DNA of 13,849 nt. Source: an uncultured Holophagales bacterium. GTDB taxonomy: Bacteria; Acidobacteriota; Thermoanaerobaculia; UBA5066. The notes beneath the pieces are model-generated. The model had not been told where the DNA came from. It was given only the letters and a program-made list of their open reading frames with translations, and searched no databases. The DNA lies in contig CALMDF010000447.1 of the NCBI GenBank assembly GCA_937864895.1, positions 1 through 13,849 of the forward strand. Direction: 5' to 3'. A program made the position numbers and the translations under genes. This document shows positions 1 through 7,328 of this stretch, piece by piece; position 1 is the stretch's first letter; each line of letters begins with the position of its first letter.

Positions 1-2
1 CG

Positions 3-35
3 GGCCGGCCACGGAATCCGGCTTCCGGCCCGGCC
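3..35. other. GC-rich inverted repeat at left edge
   Basis: The sequence can fold as an outer 6-bp stem (GGCCGG at 3-8 with CCGGCC at 30-35), a small internal loop, and an inner 5-bp stem (CGGAA at 12-16 with TTCCG at 23-27) closing a 6-nt loop. It could be the terminator of a gene to the left or chance pairing in GC-rich DNA. Only three Ts follow, at 43-46, so an intrinsic terminator is not well supported. Confidence 0.25.
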
Positions 36-137
36 GGGGTCACTTTGGCGAGGAAAGAGGCAGGGGGTCCGGGGGGGCGTGCGAAGCCCAGCCCCCCCGG
101 CGAGCCAGTCCGGCCCGCCTTGCCGCAAAATGGGCGC

Positions 138-590
138 GTGGCCGAGCTCATCGACGGAAACAATCTCCTCGGGCAGAGGGGCGTCACGCGCGAGACTCTC
201 GTCCGGGAGCTCTCCGAGCTGGCGCGCGCGCGCCGGAAGAAGCTGACGGTGGTCTTCGACGGACCCCCCGAGCACGGACGGCCGAAGGTCCAGCAGCTCG
301 GGGACGTGACCCTGGTCTACGCGGCTCCCCGCAGCGCGGACGAAGAGATCGTCCGGAGGGTACGCGAGGCGCGCGACCCGAGGGGCGTGACCGTCGTGAC
401 CGACGACAGGGTCCTTTCCGAGGCCGTCGACGCGGCGGGCGGAAGGACGCAGCAGGTGGCGGCCTTCCGGCAGACCGGGTCGCTGCGGCTGAAGGCCAGG
501 GCGGCGGAAGCGGAGGAGAAGCGGGTCCCCGGCGGGAGCGCGTCCGACTGGGCCCGGTGGTTCAGCGACCCGAGGAACCGGATCGGGTGA
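138..590 (+). CDS. NYN-domain (YacP/Rae1-like) putative ribonuclease
   Basis: This is a 150-residue PIN-like NYN-domain protein. The acidic positions expected of a metal-dependent RNA-cleaving fold are visible: IDGNN near residue 5 (D6, N8), VVFDG near 38-42 (D41), SADEEIV at 66-72, and VVTDD at 86-90. The family includes Bacillus YacP/Rae1, a ribosome-associated mRNA endonuclease, so RNA cleavage is likely, but the substrate is unknown here. I chose the GTG at 138 because the domain begins immediately after it, as is usual for the family. A TTG at 45 in the same frame would add 31 Pro/Gly/Arg-rich residues, and the frame stays open to the window edge, so the true start could lie further left. 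The stop overlaps the next gene's GTG as GTGA, indicating co-translation. Confidence 0.75.
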   Translation: MAELIDGNNLLGQRGVTRETLVRELSELARARRKKLTVVFDGPPEHGRPKVQQLGDVTLVYAAPRSADEEIVRRVREARDPRGVTVVTDDRVLSEAVDAAGGRTQQVAAFRQTGSLRLKARAAEAEEKRVPGGSASDWARWFSDPRNRIG

Positions 591-1522
591 GGGAGCCTCT
601 TCGCCGTCCGCGCCGGCTCGCCCCGGGCGGCGTCGTGGGCCTGGCCGGCCTCTCGGGCCCGGTCGCAGGGGCGGACCTCGCGGCCGGTGTTGCGACGCTC
701 GAGGCTTTCGGGTACCGCGTCCGCCTGGCGCCAAATCTCCTCGAGCGCGAGCCGCTCCTCGGCCTGGCCGGGGACGACGACGCGCGGCTCGACGGCTACG
801 TCTCTCTGGTCAGGGACCCGGAAGTCGACGCCATCGTCTTCTCGCGCGGCGGTTACGGCGTGACGCGCCTCCTCTCCCGGCTGCCCGGAGAGCTCCTCGC
901 CGAGACGGCGAAGCTCCACTGCGGGTACTCGGACCTCACGGCCCTGGCAGCGTTCCTCCGGGAGCGCTGCGGGCTCGTGTCGATCCACGGCCCGATGGCC
1001 GCCGCCGAGCTGGCGAGACCCCTCGACCCGCTCACGGCGGCCTGGTTTCCCGCTCTCCTCGAGGGGAGGGCGCCGGGAATCCTCGAGGTGCCGGCGGCGG
1101 ACGTCCTCGTTCCCGGGCGGGCCGAGGGCCCGCTGGTCGGGGGCTGCCTCTCTCTGCTCGCGGCTCTCGTCGGGACGCCGTGGGAATACGACTACGACGG
1201 GGCCCTGCTCTTTGTCGAGGAGATCGGAGAGGAGGCCTACCGGGTCGACCGGATGCTCGGGAGCCTCCTCTCGGCGGGACGATTCGACCGGTTGGCCGGT
1301 ATCATCACGGGTTCGATGACGCGGGTGACGTTCAACGGCGCAGAGGACCCGGACAGGCTCCGGGCGCTCCTTCACGCGAGGCTGGGGCCGCTCGGGATCC
1401 CGGTCGCCTCGGGACTGCCCTTCGGTCACGTCCTGCCGAACGTCCCTCTTCCCGTGGGCGCCAGAGCCGCCTGGGACGGCGAGACCCGTACCCTCGCGCT
1501 CGAGGAGGAGTTCCTCTCGTGA
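587..1522 (+). CDS. LD-carboxypeptidase (peptidase S66 family, LdcA/MccF-like)
   Basis: This 311-residue serine peptidase probably trims the terminal D-alanine from murein tetrapeptides in the cytoplasm during peptidoglycan recycling. In the S66 family the catalytic triad is Ser-Glu-His. Here the nucleophile sits in CGYSDLTAL (S115), the glutamate in LLFVEEIGEEAYRVDRML (about E211), and the histidine in GLPFGHVLPNVPLPVG (H281). SRGGYG at about 86-91 is a further family signature. GTG 587 is preferred over GTG 557 because it forms a GTGA overlap with the preceding stop and has GAGGA at 572-576 ten bases upstream. The length matches the family, and I see no signal peptide. MccF-like immunity enzymes share the fold, so an amide-hydrolase role other than murein recycling is possible. 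Confidence 0.9.
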   Translation: MREPLRRPRRLAPGGVVGLAGLSGPVAGADLAAGVATLEAFGYRVRLAPNLLEREPLLGLAGDDDARLDGYVSLVRDPEVDAIVFSRGGYGVTRLLSRLPGELLAETAKLHCGYSDLTALAAFLRERCGLVSIHGPMAAAELARPLDPLTAAWFPALLEGRAPGILEVPAADVLVPGRAEGPLVGGCLSLLAALVGTPWEYDYDGALLFVEEIGEEAYRVDRMLGSLLSAGRFDRLAGIITGSMTRVTFNGAEDPDRLRALLHARLGPLGIPVASGLPFGHVLPNVPLPVGARAAWDGETRTLALEEEFLS

Positions 1523-2301
1523 AAGTCGTGCTGAAGTCGGGCGGCGGGGCCGCGAGCTTCGAGGACTACATCGTGAAGCTCCCGCCGGGAGCGACTGTCT
1601 TCTGCGAGGGGGACGTCGGCACGGAGATGTTCGTCATCCAGTCGGGGTCGGTCGAGATCGCCAAGAGGGTCAAGGAAGGCCTGAAGACGCTCGCGGTCCT
1701 CGAGAAGGGCGACTTCTTCGGCGAGATGTCGATCCTCGAGGACGTTCCGAGAACGGCCGACGCGATCACGCGGACCGACGTCGAGCTCGTGAAGATCAAC
1801 CAGTCGACGTTCGACGAAATGCTCCGGCACAACGGGGAGATCGCCGTCCGGATGCTCAGGAAGCTCTCTCGCCGGCTCCGGGAGACGACCGCCCTCCTCG
1901 AGCGGTCGACCGGCGAGGCGCCGGCCCTCGACGAGTCTTCCGACTTCTTCGAGCGCCCCGGCGCCCGGGACGAGATCTACCGGCTCGTCGCCGACGGCGG
2001 GGTCGAGGAGTTCTACCTGAACCGCGACGCCGAGACGCTCGTCGGCCGGATCGACCCGGTGACGGGGATCCGCCCGGACGTCGACCTCACCACGCTCGAC
2101 GGGCCCCGCTCGGTCTCGCGCCGTCACGCGAAGATCGTCCGGTCGGAGGGGGAGTTCCACGTCGTCGAGGAGATCGGGACGATGAACGGGACGTTCGTGA
2201 ACGGCACGCGGATCGCGACCGGCGCCCCGACGCCCCTCAGGGACGGCGATCGCCTCCGGTTCGGGCTCGTCGACCTCACGTTCCGCGTCACGCTGAGCTG
2301 A
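1519..2301 (+). CDS. Cyclic-nucleotide-binding + FHA two-domain protein
   Basis: This 260-residue protein combines two signalling modules. Residues about 15-125 form a Crp-type cyclic-nucleotide-binding domain, with the phosphate-binding cassette visible as FFGEMSILEDVPRTAD (E69, R78), so ligand binding looks possible. Residues about 165-260 form an FHA domain with the conserved GR (176-177), SRRH (200-203) and NGTFVNG (223-229), expected to bind phosphothreonine. A short helical linker and a Glu/Asp-rich stretch separate them. There is no DNA-binding helix-turn-helix, so it is a sensor or adaptor rather than a Crp-like transcription factor. The GTG at 1519 overlaps the preceding stop (GTGA) and follows a strong GAGGAGGAG at 1502-1510, so it is co-translated with the LD-carboxypeptidase. 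Its kinase partner and ligand are not in the window. Confidence 0.88.
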   Translation: MKVVLKSGGGAASFEDYIVKLPPGATVFCEGDVGTEMFVIQSGSVEIAKRVKEGLKTLAVLEKGDFFGEMSILEDVPRTADAITRTDVELVKINQSTFDEMLRHNGEIAVRMLRKLSRRLRETTALLERSTGEAPALDESSDFFERPGARDEIYRLVADGGVEEFYLNRDAETLVGRIDPVTGIRPDVDLTTLDGPRSVSRRHAKIVRSEGEFHVVEEIGTMNGTFVNGTRIATGAPTPLRDGDRLRFGLVDLTFRVTLS

Positions 2302-2304
2302 GCC

Positions 2305-4410
2305 GTGCCGCGCGTCGCGCGCGATCGTGACGCGCTCTCTCTCCGGTCGCCCCTCGCGGATCTCGCGGGGATCGGCCCTGCCCGGGCGCGCGCCCTCGGC
2401 GACGCCGGGCTGGCGACGGCCCTCGACCTCCTGCTCGAGCTTCCGTTCCGCCACGAGGACCGGGCCCGCTTCGGGAGGGTCGCCGATCTCGTCCCGGGAG
2501 GCCCGCCGGTCACGGTGGCGGGAGCGATCGCCACTTCCAGGCTCGTGAGGACGCGCCGCCGAGGGTTCTCCATCTTCGAGGCGGAGCTCGAGGACGAGAG
2601 CGGTTCCATCGGCCTCGTCTTCTACAACCAGCCGTGGCTCGGGCGCTGGATGACGCCGGGCGCGCGCCTCTTCGTCCACGGCCGCGCCGTCTTCAAGCGC
2701 CGGGTCGTCCTCGAGTCGCCCTGGGTCGAGGCGGAACCTTCGGAAGAGGCCGACATTCCCCTGTCCGTGGGTCGCGTCGTCCCGATCTACCGCTCTCTCC
2801 CGGGCCTGGCGCCCAGGCTTCGCCGCCGCCTCGTCGCGCGTTGCCTCGAAGAGGCGGCCCCGGGCCTGCCGGAGCGCTTCCCCGAGGCGCTCGTCCGCGA
2901 GCTCTGCCTGCCGTCCCTCTGCGATTCGCTCCGGGAGGCCCACTTCCCGGGCAGCGCCGGCGGAGCGGCCGACCCGCGGGTATGGGAGGAGCGCACGTCG
3001 CCGCACCTGCGGCGCCTCGCGCTCGAGGAGCTCCTGGAGTTCCAGGTGGCGCTCGGGCGCCGTCGCCGGGAGCGCGCGAAGCGGCCCGCGCCGCGCATCG
3101 AGGCCGACGCGGCCCTCCGGAAGAAGCTCGGGGGGATCCTCCCGTTTCCGCTGACGGGGGCGCAGAAGCAGGCGATCCGCGAGATCGGCGCGGACCTCAG
3201 GTCCGGCCACCCCATGGCGAGGCTGCTCCAGGGAGACGTCGGAAGCGGCAAGACGATCGTCGCCGTCCTGACGGCCCTCCTCGCCGCGGAGAGGGGCTTC
3301 CAGTCGGCCCTCCTCGCGCCGACCGCGATTCTCGCCGAGCAGCACGCGGAGACCGTTTTCCGGCTCCTCGCCGGCACGGGGGCGACGCCCGCGCTCCTGA
3401 CGGCCCGCGTCACCGGACGCCCTCGCGCCGCCCTTCTCGCCGCCCTCGCCGAGGGCGCCATCGATCTCGTGGTCGGCACCCACGCGCTCCTCGAGAAACC
3501 CGTCGTGTTCCGCAGGCTCGGGCTCGTCGTCGTGGACGAGCAGCACCGCTTCGGGGTGGCCCAGCGGGCCGCCCTGCCGGCCCGCGGTGCCGAGTCGGGG
3601 GAGCACCCGCACGTCCTCGTCCTCTCGGCGACGCCGATTCCCCGGTCGCTCGCGCTCGCCCTCCACGGGGACCTGGACGTCTCGACGCTCGACGAGAAGC
3701 CGCCCGGGAGGACGCCCATCCGGACCCGGCTGGCGAGGGAGGACGGGCGCGACGAGGCCTACCGGGCGCTCGCTAAGGAAGTCGAGTCGGGCGGGCGCGC
3801 CTACGTCGTCGTTCCCCTCGTCGACGAGTCGGAGTCGATCGACGCGCGGGCCGTCGCGTCCTGGACGGACGAGGTCGCCCGGAGGCTCCCGGGCCGGAGG
3901 GTGGGCGCCCTCCACGGGAAGATGAAGCCCGAGGCCCGGGAGCGGGCGATGCGACAGTTCGCGTCCGGGGCGCTCGACGTCCTCGTCGCCACCACGGTCG
4001 TGGAGGTCGGGATCGACGTCCCGGAGGCCTCGTTCCTCCTCGTCGAGAACGCCGAGCGATTCGGCCTCGCCCAGCTCCACCAGCTCCGGGGCCGCATCGG
4101 AAGGGGCGCCCGGGCGTCCACCTGCGTCCTCCTTTCCGGGGGAGGCGCCTCGGAGGAGGCGGTTTCCCGTCTCGAGGTCCTGGCCCGCACGGACGACGGC
4201 TTCGCCGTCGCCGAGGAGGACCTCCTGCGGAGGGGACCGGGCGAGGCGTTCGGGACGAGGCAGAGCGGCCTGCCCGAGTTCCGCGTCGCCGATCCCCTCG
4301 CGGACCGGGACCTCCTGGGGCAGGCGCGTGCGCTGGCCAGCCGCCTCGAGACCGGGGGGAACGCCTCGGCGTTCGAGGCGCCGTTTCTCCTCCCTCGCGC
4401 GCGCCCATAG
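2305..4410 (+). CDS. recG: ATP-dependent DNA helicase RecG
   Basis: This 701-residue superfamily 2 helicase remodels stalled replication forks and branch-migrates Holliday junctions. The N-terminal wedge region includes an OB-fold at about residues 65-140. Helicase motifs follow: Walker A GDVGSGKT (310-317), DEQH box (411-414), SATPIPRS (441-448), and the motif V/VI region with TTVVEVGIDVPEA (about 563-575) and QLRGRIGRG (593-601). The tail contains DLLRRGPGEAFGTRQSGLPEF, typical of RecG's C-terminal domain. Length is close to the E. coli protein (693). The GTG start lies 3 nt after the previous stop and has only a weak Shine-Dalgarno sequence, consistent with translational coupling. Confidence 0.97.
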   Translation: MPRVARDRDALSLRSPLADLAGIGPARARALGDAGLATALDLLLELPFRHEDRARFGRVADLVPGGPPVTVAGAIATSRLVRTRRRGFSIFEAELEDESGSIGLVFYNQPWLGRWMTPGARLFVHGRAVFKRRVVLESPWVEAEPSEEADIPLSVGRVVPIYRSLPGLAPRLRRRLVARCLEEAAPGLPERFPEALVRELCLPSLCDSLREAHFPGSAGGAADPRVWEERTSPHLRRLALEELLEFQVALGRRRRERAKRPAPRIEADAALRKKLGGILPFPLTGAQKQAIREIGADLRSGHPMARLLQGDVGSGKTIVAVLTALLAAERGFQSALLAPTAILAEQHAETVFRLLAGTGATPALLTARVTGRPRAALLAALAEGAIDLVVGTHALLEKPVVFRRLGLVVVDEQHRFGVAQRAALPARGAESGEHPHVLVLSATPIPRSLALALHGDLDVSTLDEKPPGRTPIRTRLAREDGRDEAYRALAKEVESGGRAYVVVPLVDESESIDARAVASWTDEVARRLPGRRVGALHGKMKPEARERAMRQFASGALDVLVATTVVEVGIDVPEASFLLVENAERFGLAQLHQLRGRIGRGARASTCVLLSGGGASEEAVSRLEVLARTDDGFAVAEEDLLRRGPGEAFGTRQSGLPEFRVADPLADRDLLGQARALASRLETGGNASAFEAPFLLPRARP

Positions 4411-4438
4411 TCGACCTCGCTGTGGCATCCTCGGAATC

Positions 4439-4813
4439 GTGGAGCTCGCCCTCGAGACGGACGGCGCCGTAGCGGCCCTGAGGGTGCGCGGAGACGTGAC
4501 GCTCACGGAAGCGGCGACGATCACGGAATACCTGCGGGTGGCGCGGGAGAACGGGGCGCTTCGCTGCGTCGTCGACCTCTCCGCCTGCACGGCGCTCCCG
4601 ACGACGATCGTCGCCGTCCTGATGCGCGAGCAGGGCCGGTTCGCCGTCGCGGGAGGGACCTTCGCCCTCACGGGCGTCGCCGGCCAGAACCCGTTCCTCT
4701 CGCAGAGCGTCGCGGCCGGCCGATTCGAGCACTACCGCACGGCCGAGGAGGGAATCGCGGCCGAACGGCGGGCCGCCGGAGCGTCGATTGACGCCCCCCG
4801 GGGGGGCACGTAG
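4439..4813 (+). CDS. STAS-domain protein, anti-sigma-factor-antagonist-like, non-canonical
   Basis: This 124-residue protein has the STAS pattern: a leading strand pair (VAALRVRGDVTLTEAATI), a central VVDLSAC strand, a helix (TTIVAVLMREQGRF), then FALTGV and a final helical segment. SpoIIAA-type antagonists normally carry an Asp-Ser-Ser-Gly motif after the central strand, with a phosphorylated serine. Here the corresponding stretch reads ALPTTIVAVL (T55, T56), so threonine replaces serine and the Asp and Gly are gone. It may be a non-phosphorylated or diverged partner-binding STAS domain. The start is chosen at GTG 4439, where the domain begins. An in-frame GTC/ATG extension back into recG would add unrelated Arg-rich residues. 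No anti-sigma kinase lies nearby, and the Shine-Dalgarno sequence is weak. Confidence 0.7.
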   Translation: MELALETDGAVAALRVRGDVTLTEAATITEYLRVARENGALRCVVDLSACTALPTTIVAVLMREQGRFAVAGGTFALTGVAGQNPFLSQSVAAGRFEHYRTAEEGIAAERRAAGASIDAPRGGT

Positions 4814-4816
4814 GAT
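4788..4816 (+). promoter_or_regulatory. Candidate sigma70-type promoter before the M50 protease gene
   Basis: TTGACG (4788-4793) and TAGGAT (4811-4816) are separated by exactly 17 nt. The -35 matches the consensus in five positions and the -10 in four. The -10 overlaps the STAS gene's TAG stop. Transcription would begin near 4823, leaving a leader of under 20 nt before the GTG at 4841. The spacer includes a run of six Cs and seven Gs, which is unusual for a promoter, so this is a hypothesis. Confidence 0.4.
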
Positions 4817-4838
4817 CGGGCGTTTTCGGACGACCCGA
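4816..4838 (+). other. Hairpin immediately upstream of the M50 start codon
   Basis: TCGGGCGT (4816-4823) pairs with ACG-A-CCCGA (4830-4838) as eight base pairs with one bulged A, around a 6-nt loop TTTCGG. It ends 2 nt before the GTG at 4841, where no clear Shine-Dalgarno sequence is visible. If read-through transcripts from upstream form it, it could limit initiation. A transcript starting near 4823 from the proposed promoter would lack its 5' arm. Confidence 0.35.
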
Positions 4839-4840
4839 CC

Positions 4841-5515
4841 GTGCCCGACGCGCCTGTCTCCCCAGAAAAGGTCCTCGAGATCGTCATCCAGGTGGCCGCC
4901 CTCCTGTTCGCGGTCTCCGTGCACGAATCCGCGCACGGCTGGGTCGCGCTCCGCTGCGGGGACACGACGGCCCGGGACCTCGGACGGATCACGCTCAACC
5001 CCGTGAAGCACCTGGACCCGTTCGGGAGTCTCCTCGTCCCGGCCCTTCTCGCGTTCACGGGAGCGCCGGTCTTCGGATGGGCCAAGCCCGTGCCGGTCTC
5101 CCTGAGGGGAGTCCGAAACCCGCGCCGCGCGAACCTCCTCGTCTCGGCGGCGGGCCCGCTGTCGAACTTCGCCGTCGCGATCCTGGGCGGGGCCCTCTTC
5201 TTCCTCCTCAGGGCGCTCGCCCCGGCCGGCCCGGAGCTCCGGGGCTCGGTCTTCTACCCCCTTCTCCTCGTGGCGCTCTACACCGTTGCGGTAAACGTCA
5301 CCCTCGGCCTCTTCAACCTCGTCCCGATACCTCCCCTCGACGGATTCGGAGTCGTCGAGAGCTTCGCTCCCGCCCGCTGGATCCGCGGGGTGATGTGGGT
5401 GCGGAGGTACGGGTTCATCCTCCTCGTCGTGGCGATCTTCACGGGAGGCCTCACGGCCCTCCTGGGGCCGCCGCAGAGGTTCCTGTTCCAGCTCCTTCTC
5501 GGAGGTCCCTCGTGA
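4841..5515 (+). CDS. M50-family (site-2-protease-like) membrane metalloprotease
   Basis: This 224-residue polytopic membrane protein has zinc-site motif HESAH at residues 28-32 in the first hydrophobic segment and the second-half motif NLVPIPPLDG (159-168), whose D167 is the expected third zinc ligand. It also has the family signature FGWAKPVPV at 78-86 and AAGPLSNF at 103-110. Hydrophobic stretches lie at about 12-30, 62-75, 100-125, 138-160 and 190-208. It belongs to the short YwhC-like M50 group, which lacks a PDZ domain; substrates are generally unknown. There is no RseP-like PDZ insertion. The stop overlaps trpS (GTGA). This protease-trpS-scpA-scpB arrangement recurs in other bacteria, to my recollection. 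Confidence 0.9.
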   Translation: MPDAPVSPEKVLEIVIQVAALLFAVSVHESAHGWVALRCGDTTARDLGRITLNPVKHLDPFGSLLVPALLAFTGAPVFGWAKPVPVSLRGVRNPRRANLLVSAAGPLSNFAVAILGGALFFLLRALAPAGPELRGSVFYPLLLVALYTVAVNVTLGLFNLVPIPPLDGFGVVESFAPARWIRGVMWVRRYGFILLVVAIFTGGLTALLGPPQRFLFQLLLGGPS

Positions 5516-6507
5516 GCGAACCGGCGAAGAAGATCGTCCTCTCGGGCCTGCGCCCGACGGGCCGCGTCCACCTCGGCAACTACTGGGGCGCGGTGAAGAA
5601 CTGGGTCGACCTGCAGGACCAGTACGACTGCCGCTACTTCGTCGCCGACCTCCACGCGCTGACGACCGACTACGCGGACACCTCGGCGATCCGCGAGTCG
5701 ACGCTCGAGGCCGTCACCGACTGGCTGTCGGTCGGGCTCGACCCGGAGAAGGCGGTGGTCTTCGTCCAGTCCCAGGTCCCGCAGACCGCCGAGCTGGCCC
5801 TCATCTTCGGGATGATCACGCCCCTCGGGTGGCTCGAGCGCGTGCCGACCTACAAGGAGCAGCTCCAGGAGCTGCGCGAGAAGGAGCTCGGGACGTACGG
5901 GTTCCTCGGCTACCCGGTGCTCATGACGGCCGACATCGCTCTCTACCGCGGGCACTACGTCCCGGTGGGGAAGGACCAGGAGAGCCACCTCGAGATCTGC
6001 CGCGAGATCGTCCGCCGCTTCAACGGCATGTACGGCGAGGTCTTCCCCGAGCCGCAGGCGCTCTTCACCGCGACGCCCAGGGTCCCGGGGCTCGACGGCC
6101 GAAAGATGTCGAAGAGCTACGGGAACACGATCGCCCTCTCGGATTCGGCCGAAGAGGTGAGGGCGAAGGTCATGTCGATGGTCACCGACCCGAAGCGGGC
6201 GCGCCGCGCGGACCCCGGGGACCCGGAAACGTGCAACCTCTTCCCGTTCCACCTCCTCTACTCGCCGAAGGAGGAGGTCGCCCAGGTCGACGCCGAGTGC
6301 CGCTCGGCCGGCCGAGGCTGCGTCGACTGCAAGAAGCACCTGATCCGGAACATGAACGAGGCCCTCGACCCCGTGCGCGAGAGGCGCGCCGGGATCGTCG
6401 CGAAGCCCGGGTACGTCCGGGAGGTCCTGGAGGCCGGGGGCGCCAGGGCGCGCGCCCTGGCCTCCGAGACGATGCAGGGCGTCGCCGACGCCATGAAGCT
6501 CCTCTGA
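5512..6507 (+). CDS. trpS: Tryptophanyl-tRNA synthetase (class I), with Fe-S-type cysteine motif
   Basis: This 331-residue class I synthetase charges tRNA-Trp. It shows the HIGH-equivalent HLGN (20-23), the KMSKS loop (198-202), and typical segments such as SGLRPTGRVHLGNYWGA and MTADIALYR. Length matches bacterial TrpRS. C241, C263, C270 and C273 form C-x21-C-x6-C-x2-C, close to the C-x22-C-x6-C-x2-C that I recall ligating a [4Fe-4S] cluster in Thermotoga maritima TrpRS. The start GTG 5512 overlaps the protease stop (GTGA) and has GGAGG at 5501-5505, six bases upstream. The larger reading frame extending back to 5077 is out-of-register read-through and should not be used. Confidence 0.97.
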   Translation: MSEPAKKIVLSGLRPTGRVHLGNYWGAVKNWVDLQDQYDCRYFVADLHALTTDYADTSAIRESTLEAVTDWLSVGLDPEKAVVFVQSQVPQTAELALIFGMITPLGWLERVPTYKEQLQELREKELGTYGFLGYPVLMTADIALYRGHYVPVGKDQESHLEICREIVRRFNGMYGEVFPEPQALFTATPRVPGLDGRKMSKSYGNTIALSDSAEEVRAKVMSMVTDPKRARRADPGDPETCNLFPFHLLYSPKEEVAQVDAECRSAGRGCVDCKKHLIRNMNEALDPVRERRAGIVAKPGYVREVLEAGGARARALASETMQGVADAMKLL

Positions 6508-6514
6508 GGCCCGC

Positions 6515-7324
6515 GTGGCCGAAGGCGTCCGCATCCCGATCCCGCCCGGAGCGGAGCTCGTCCAGCCCTACCCGGTGCACCTGCCGCAGTTCGACGGCCC
6601 CCTCGACCTGCTCCTGCACCTGATCCGGAAGAACGAGGTCGACCTCCGCAACATCCCGGTGGCCGACATCTGCCGCCAATACCACGAGTACCTCGTCCTG
6701 ATGGTGGAGCTCGACCTCGAGGTTGCGGCCGAGTTCCTCTACGTCGAGGCGCTCCTGGTGCAGGTGAAGAGCCAGCTCGTGCTCCCCCGGACCCCGGCCG
6801 CGGGAGGGGGCGAGGCGCCCGACCCGCGGGAGGAGCTCATCGCGCGGCTCCTGCAGTACCGGAAGTTCAAGGGTGTTGCCGAGACGCTTCACGTCTACGA
6901 GATGGACCGGATCGGGATGTACCCCCGCCCGGCGTACCGGCCCGAGGCCGAGCCCGAGGAGGAGGAGACGGACCTCTCGGAGGTCTCCCTCTTCGACCTG
7001 CTGACGCTCTTCAAGGGAGCGATAGACCGCTACAAGGCCCTCAATCCCCCCGCTCTGGCGATCTCCGCCCAGAGGTTCTCCATTCGGGAGAAGATGCAGG
7101 AGATGGCTGGGCGGGTCCGCGAGTCGGGCGGGCGGGTGGCGCTCTCGGAGGTCTTCAGGAGCCTCTCGGGCCGCGCCGAGGCGATCGCCGTCTTCCTCGC
7201 CGTCCTGGAGCTCCTCCGGCTGCTTCTCGTCCGGGCGCTCCAGGCCGAGGAGTTCGGAGAGATCTACCTCGAGACGACGGGGGAGAGCCTGACGCTCGAA
7301 GGCTACGAAGAGGAATACCGCTGA
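6515..7324 (+). CDS. scpA: Segregation and condensation protein ScpA
   Basis: This 269-residue kleisin bridges SMC heads and binds ScpB during chromosome condensation and segregation. The N-terminal signature is clear: FDGPLDLLLHLIRKNEVDLRNIPVADI, then QYHEYL and the LVQVKSQLVLPR helix. A Glu-rich linker (about 145-155) precedes a C-terminal winged-helix region around FLAVLELLRLLLVRALQAEEFGEIYLE. The GTG at 6515 is 7 nt after the trpS stop, and GAGG at 6506-6509, which overlaps that stop, supplies a well-placed Shine-Dalgarno. No smc gene is in the window. Confidence 0.95.
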   Translation: MAEGVRIPIPPGAELVQPYPVHLPQFDGPLDLLLHLIRKNEVDLRNIPVADICRQYHEYLVLMVELDLEVAAEFLYVEALLVQVKSQLVLPRTPAAGGGEAPDPREELIARLLQYRKFKGVAETLHVYEMDRIGMYPRPAYRPEAEPEEEETDLSEVSLFDLLTLFKGAIDRYKALNPPALAISAQRFSIREKMQEMAGRVRESGGRVALSEVFRSLSGRAEAIAVFLAVLELLRLLLVRALQAEEFGEIYLETTGESLTLEGYEEEYR

Positions 7325-7328
7325 CACG

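Noticed and set aside
1180..1518. An N-terminal extension of the cNMP-FHA protein starting at 1180
   Set aside because: It overlaps the conserved Glu/His half of the LD-carboxypeptidase in a different frame and is Arg/Gly-rich. The GTG at 1519 has a strong Shine-Dalgarno and the GTGA overlap.
1426..4671. A 1081-residue open frame on the minus strand
   Set aside because: It lies antisense to the well-supported cNMP-FHA, recG and STAS genes. Its translation is Arg/Glu/Gly/Pro-rich low-complexity with no motifs, as expected for a mirror frame in GC-rich DNA with strong third-position GC bias.
4793..4807. C6G7 tract as a hairpin or slippery frameshift site
   Set aside because: The palindrome has no room for a loop, and the STAS frame ends normally a few bases later; no downstream frame is joined by a shift.
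5077..5511. An N-terminal extension of trpS starting at 5077
   Set aside because: The extension runs through the M50 protease in another frame and encodes Arg/Pro-rich sequence. TrpRS proper begins at GTG 5512, with a good Shine-Dalgarno and a GTGA overlap.
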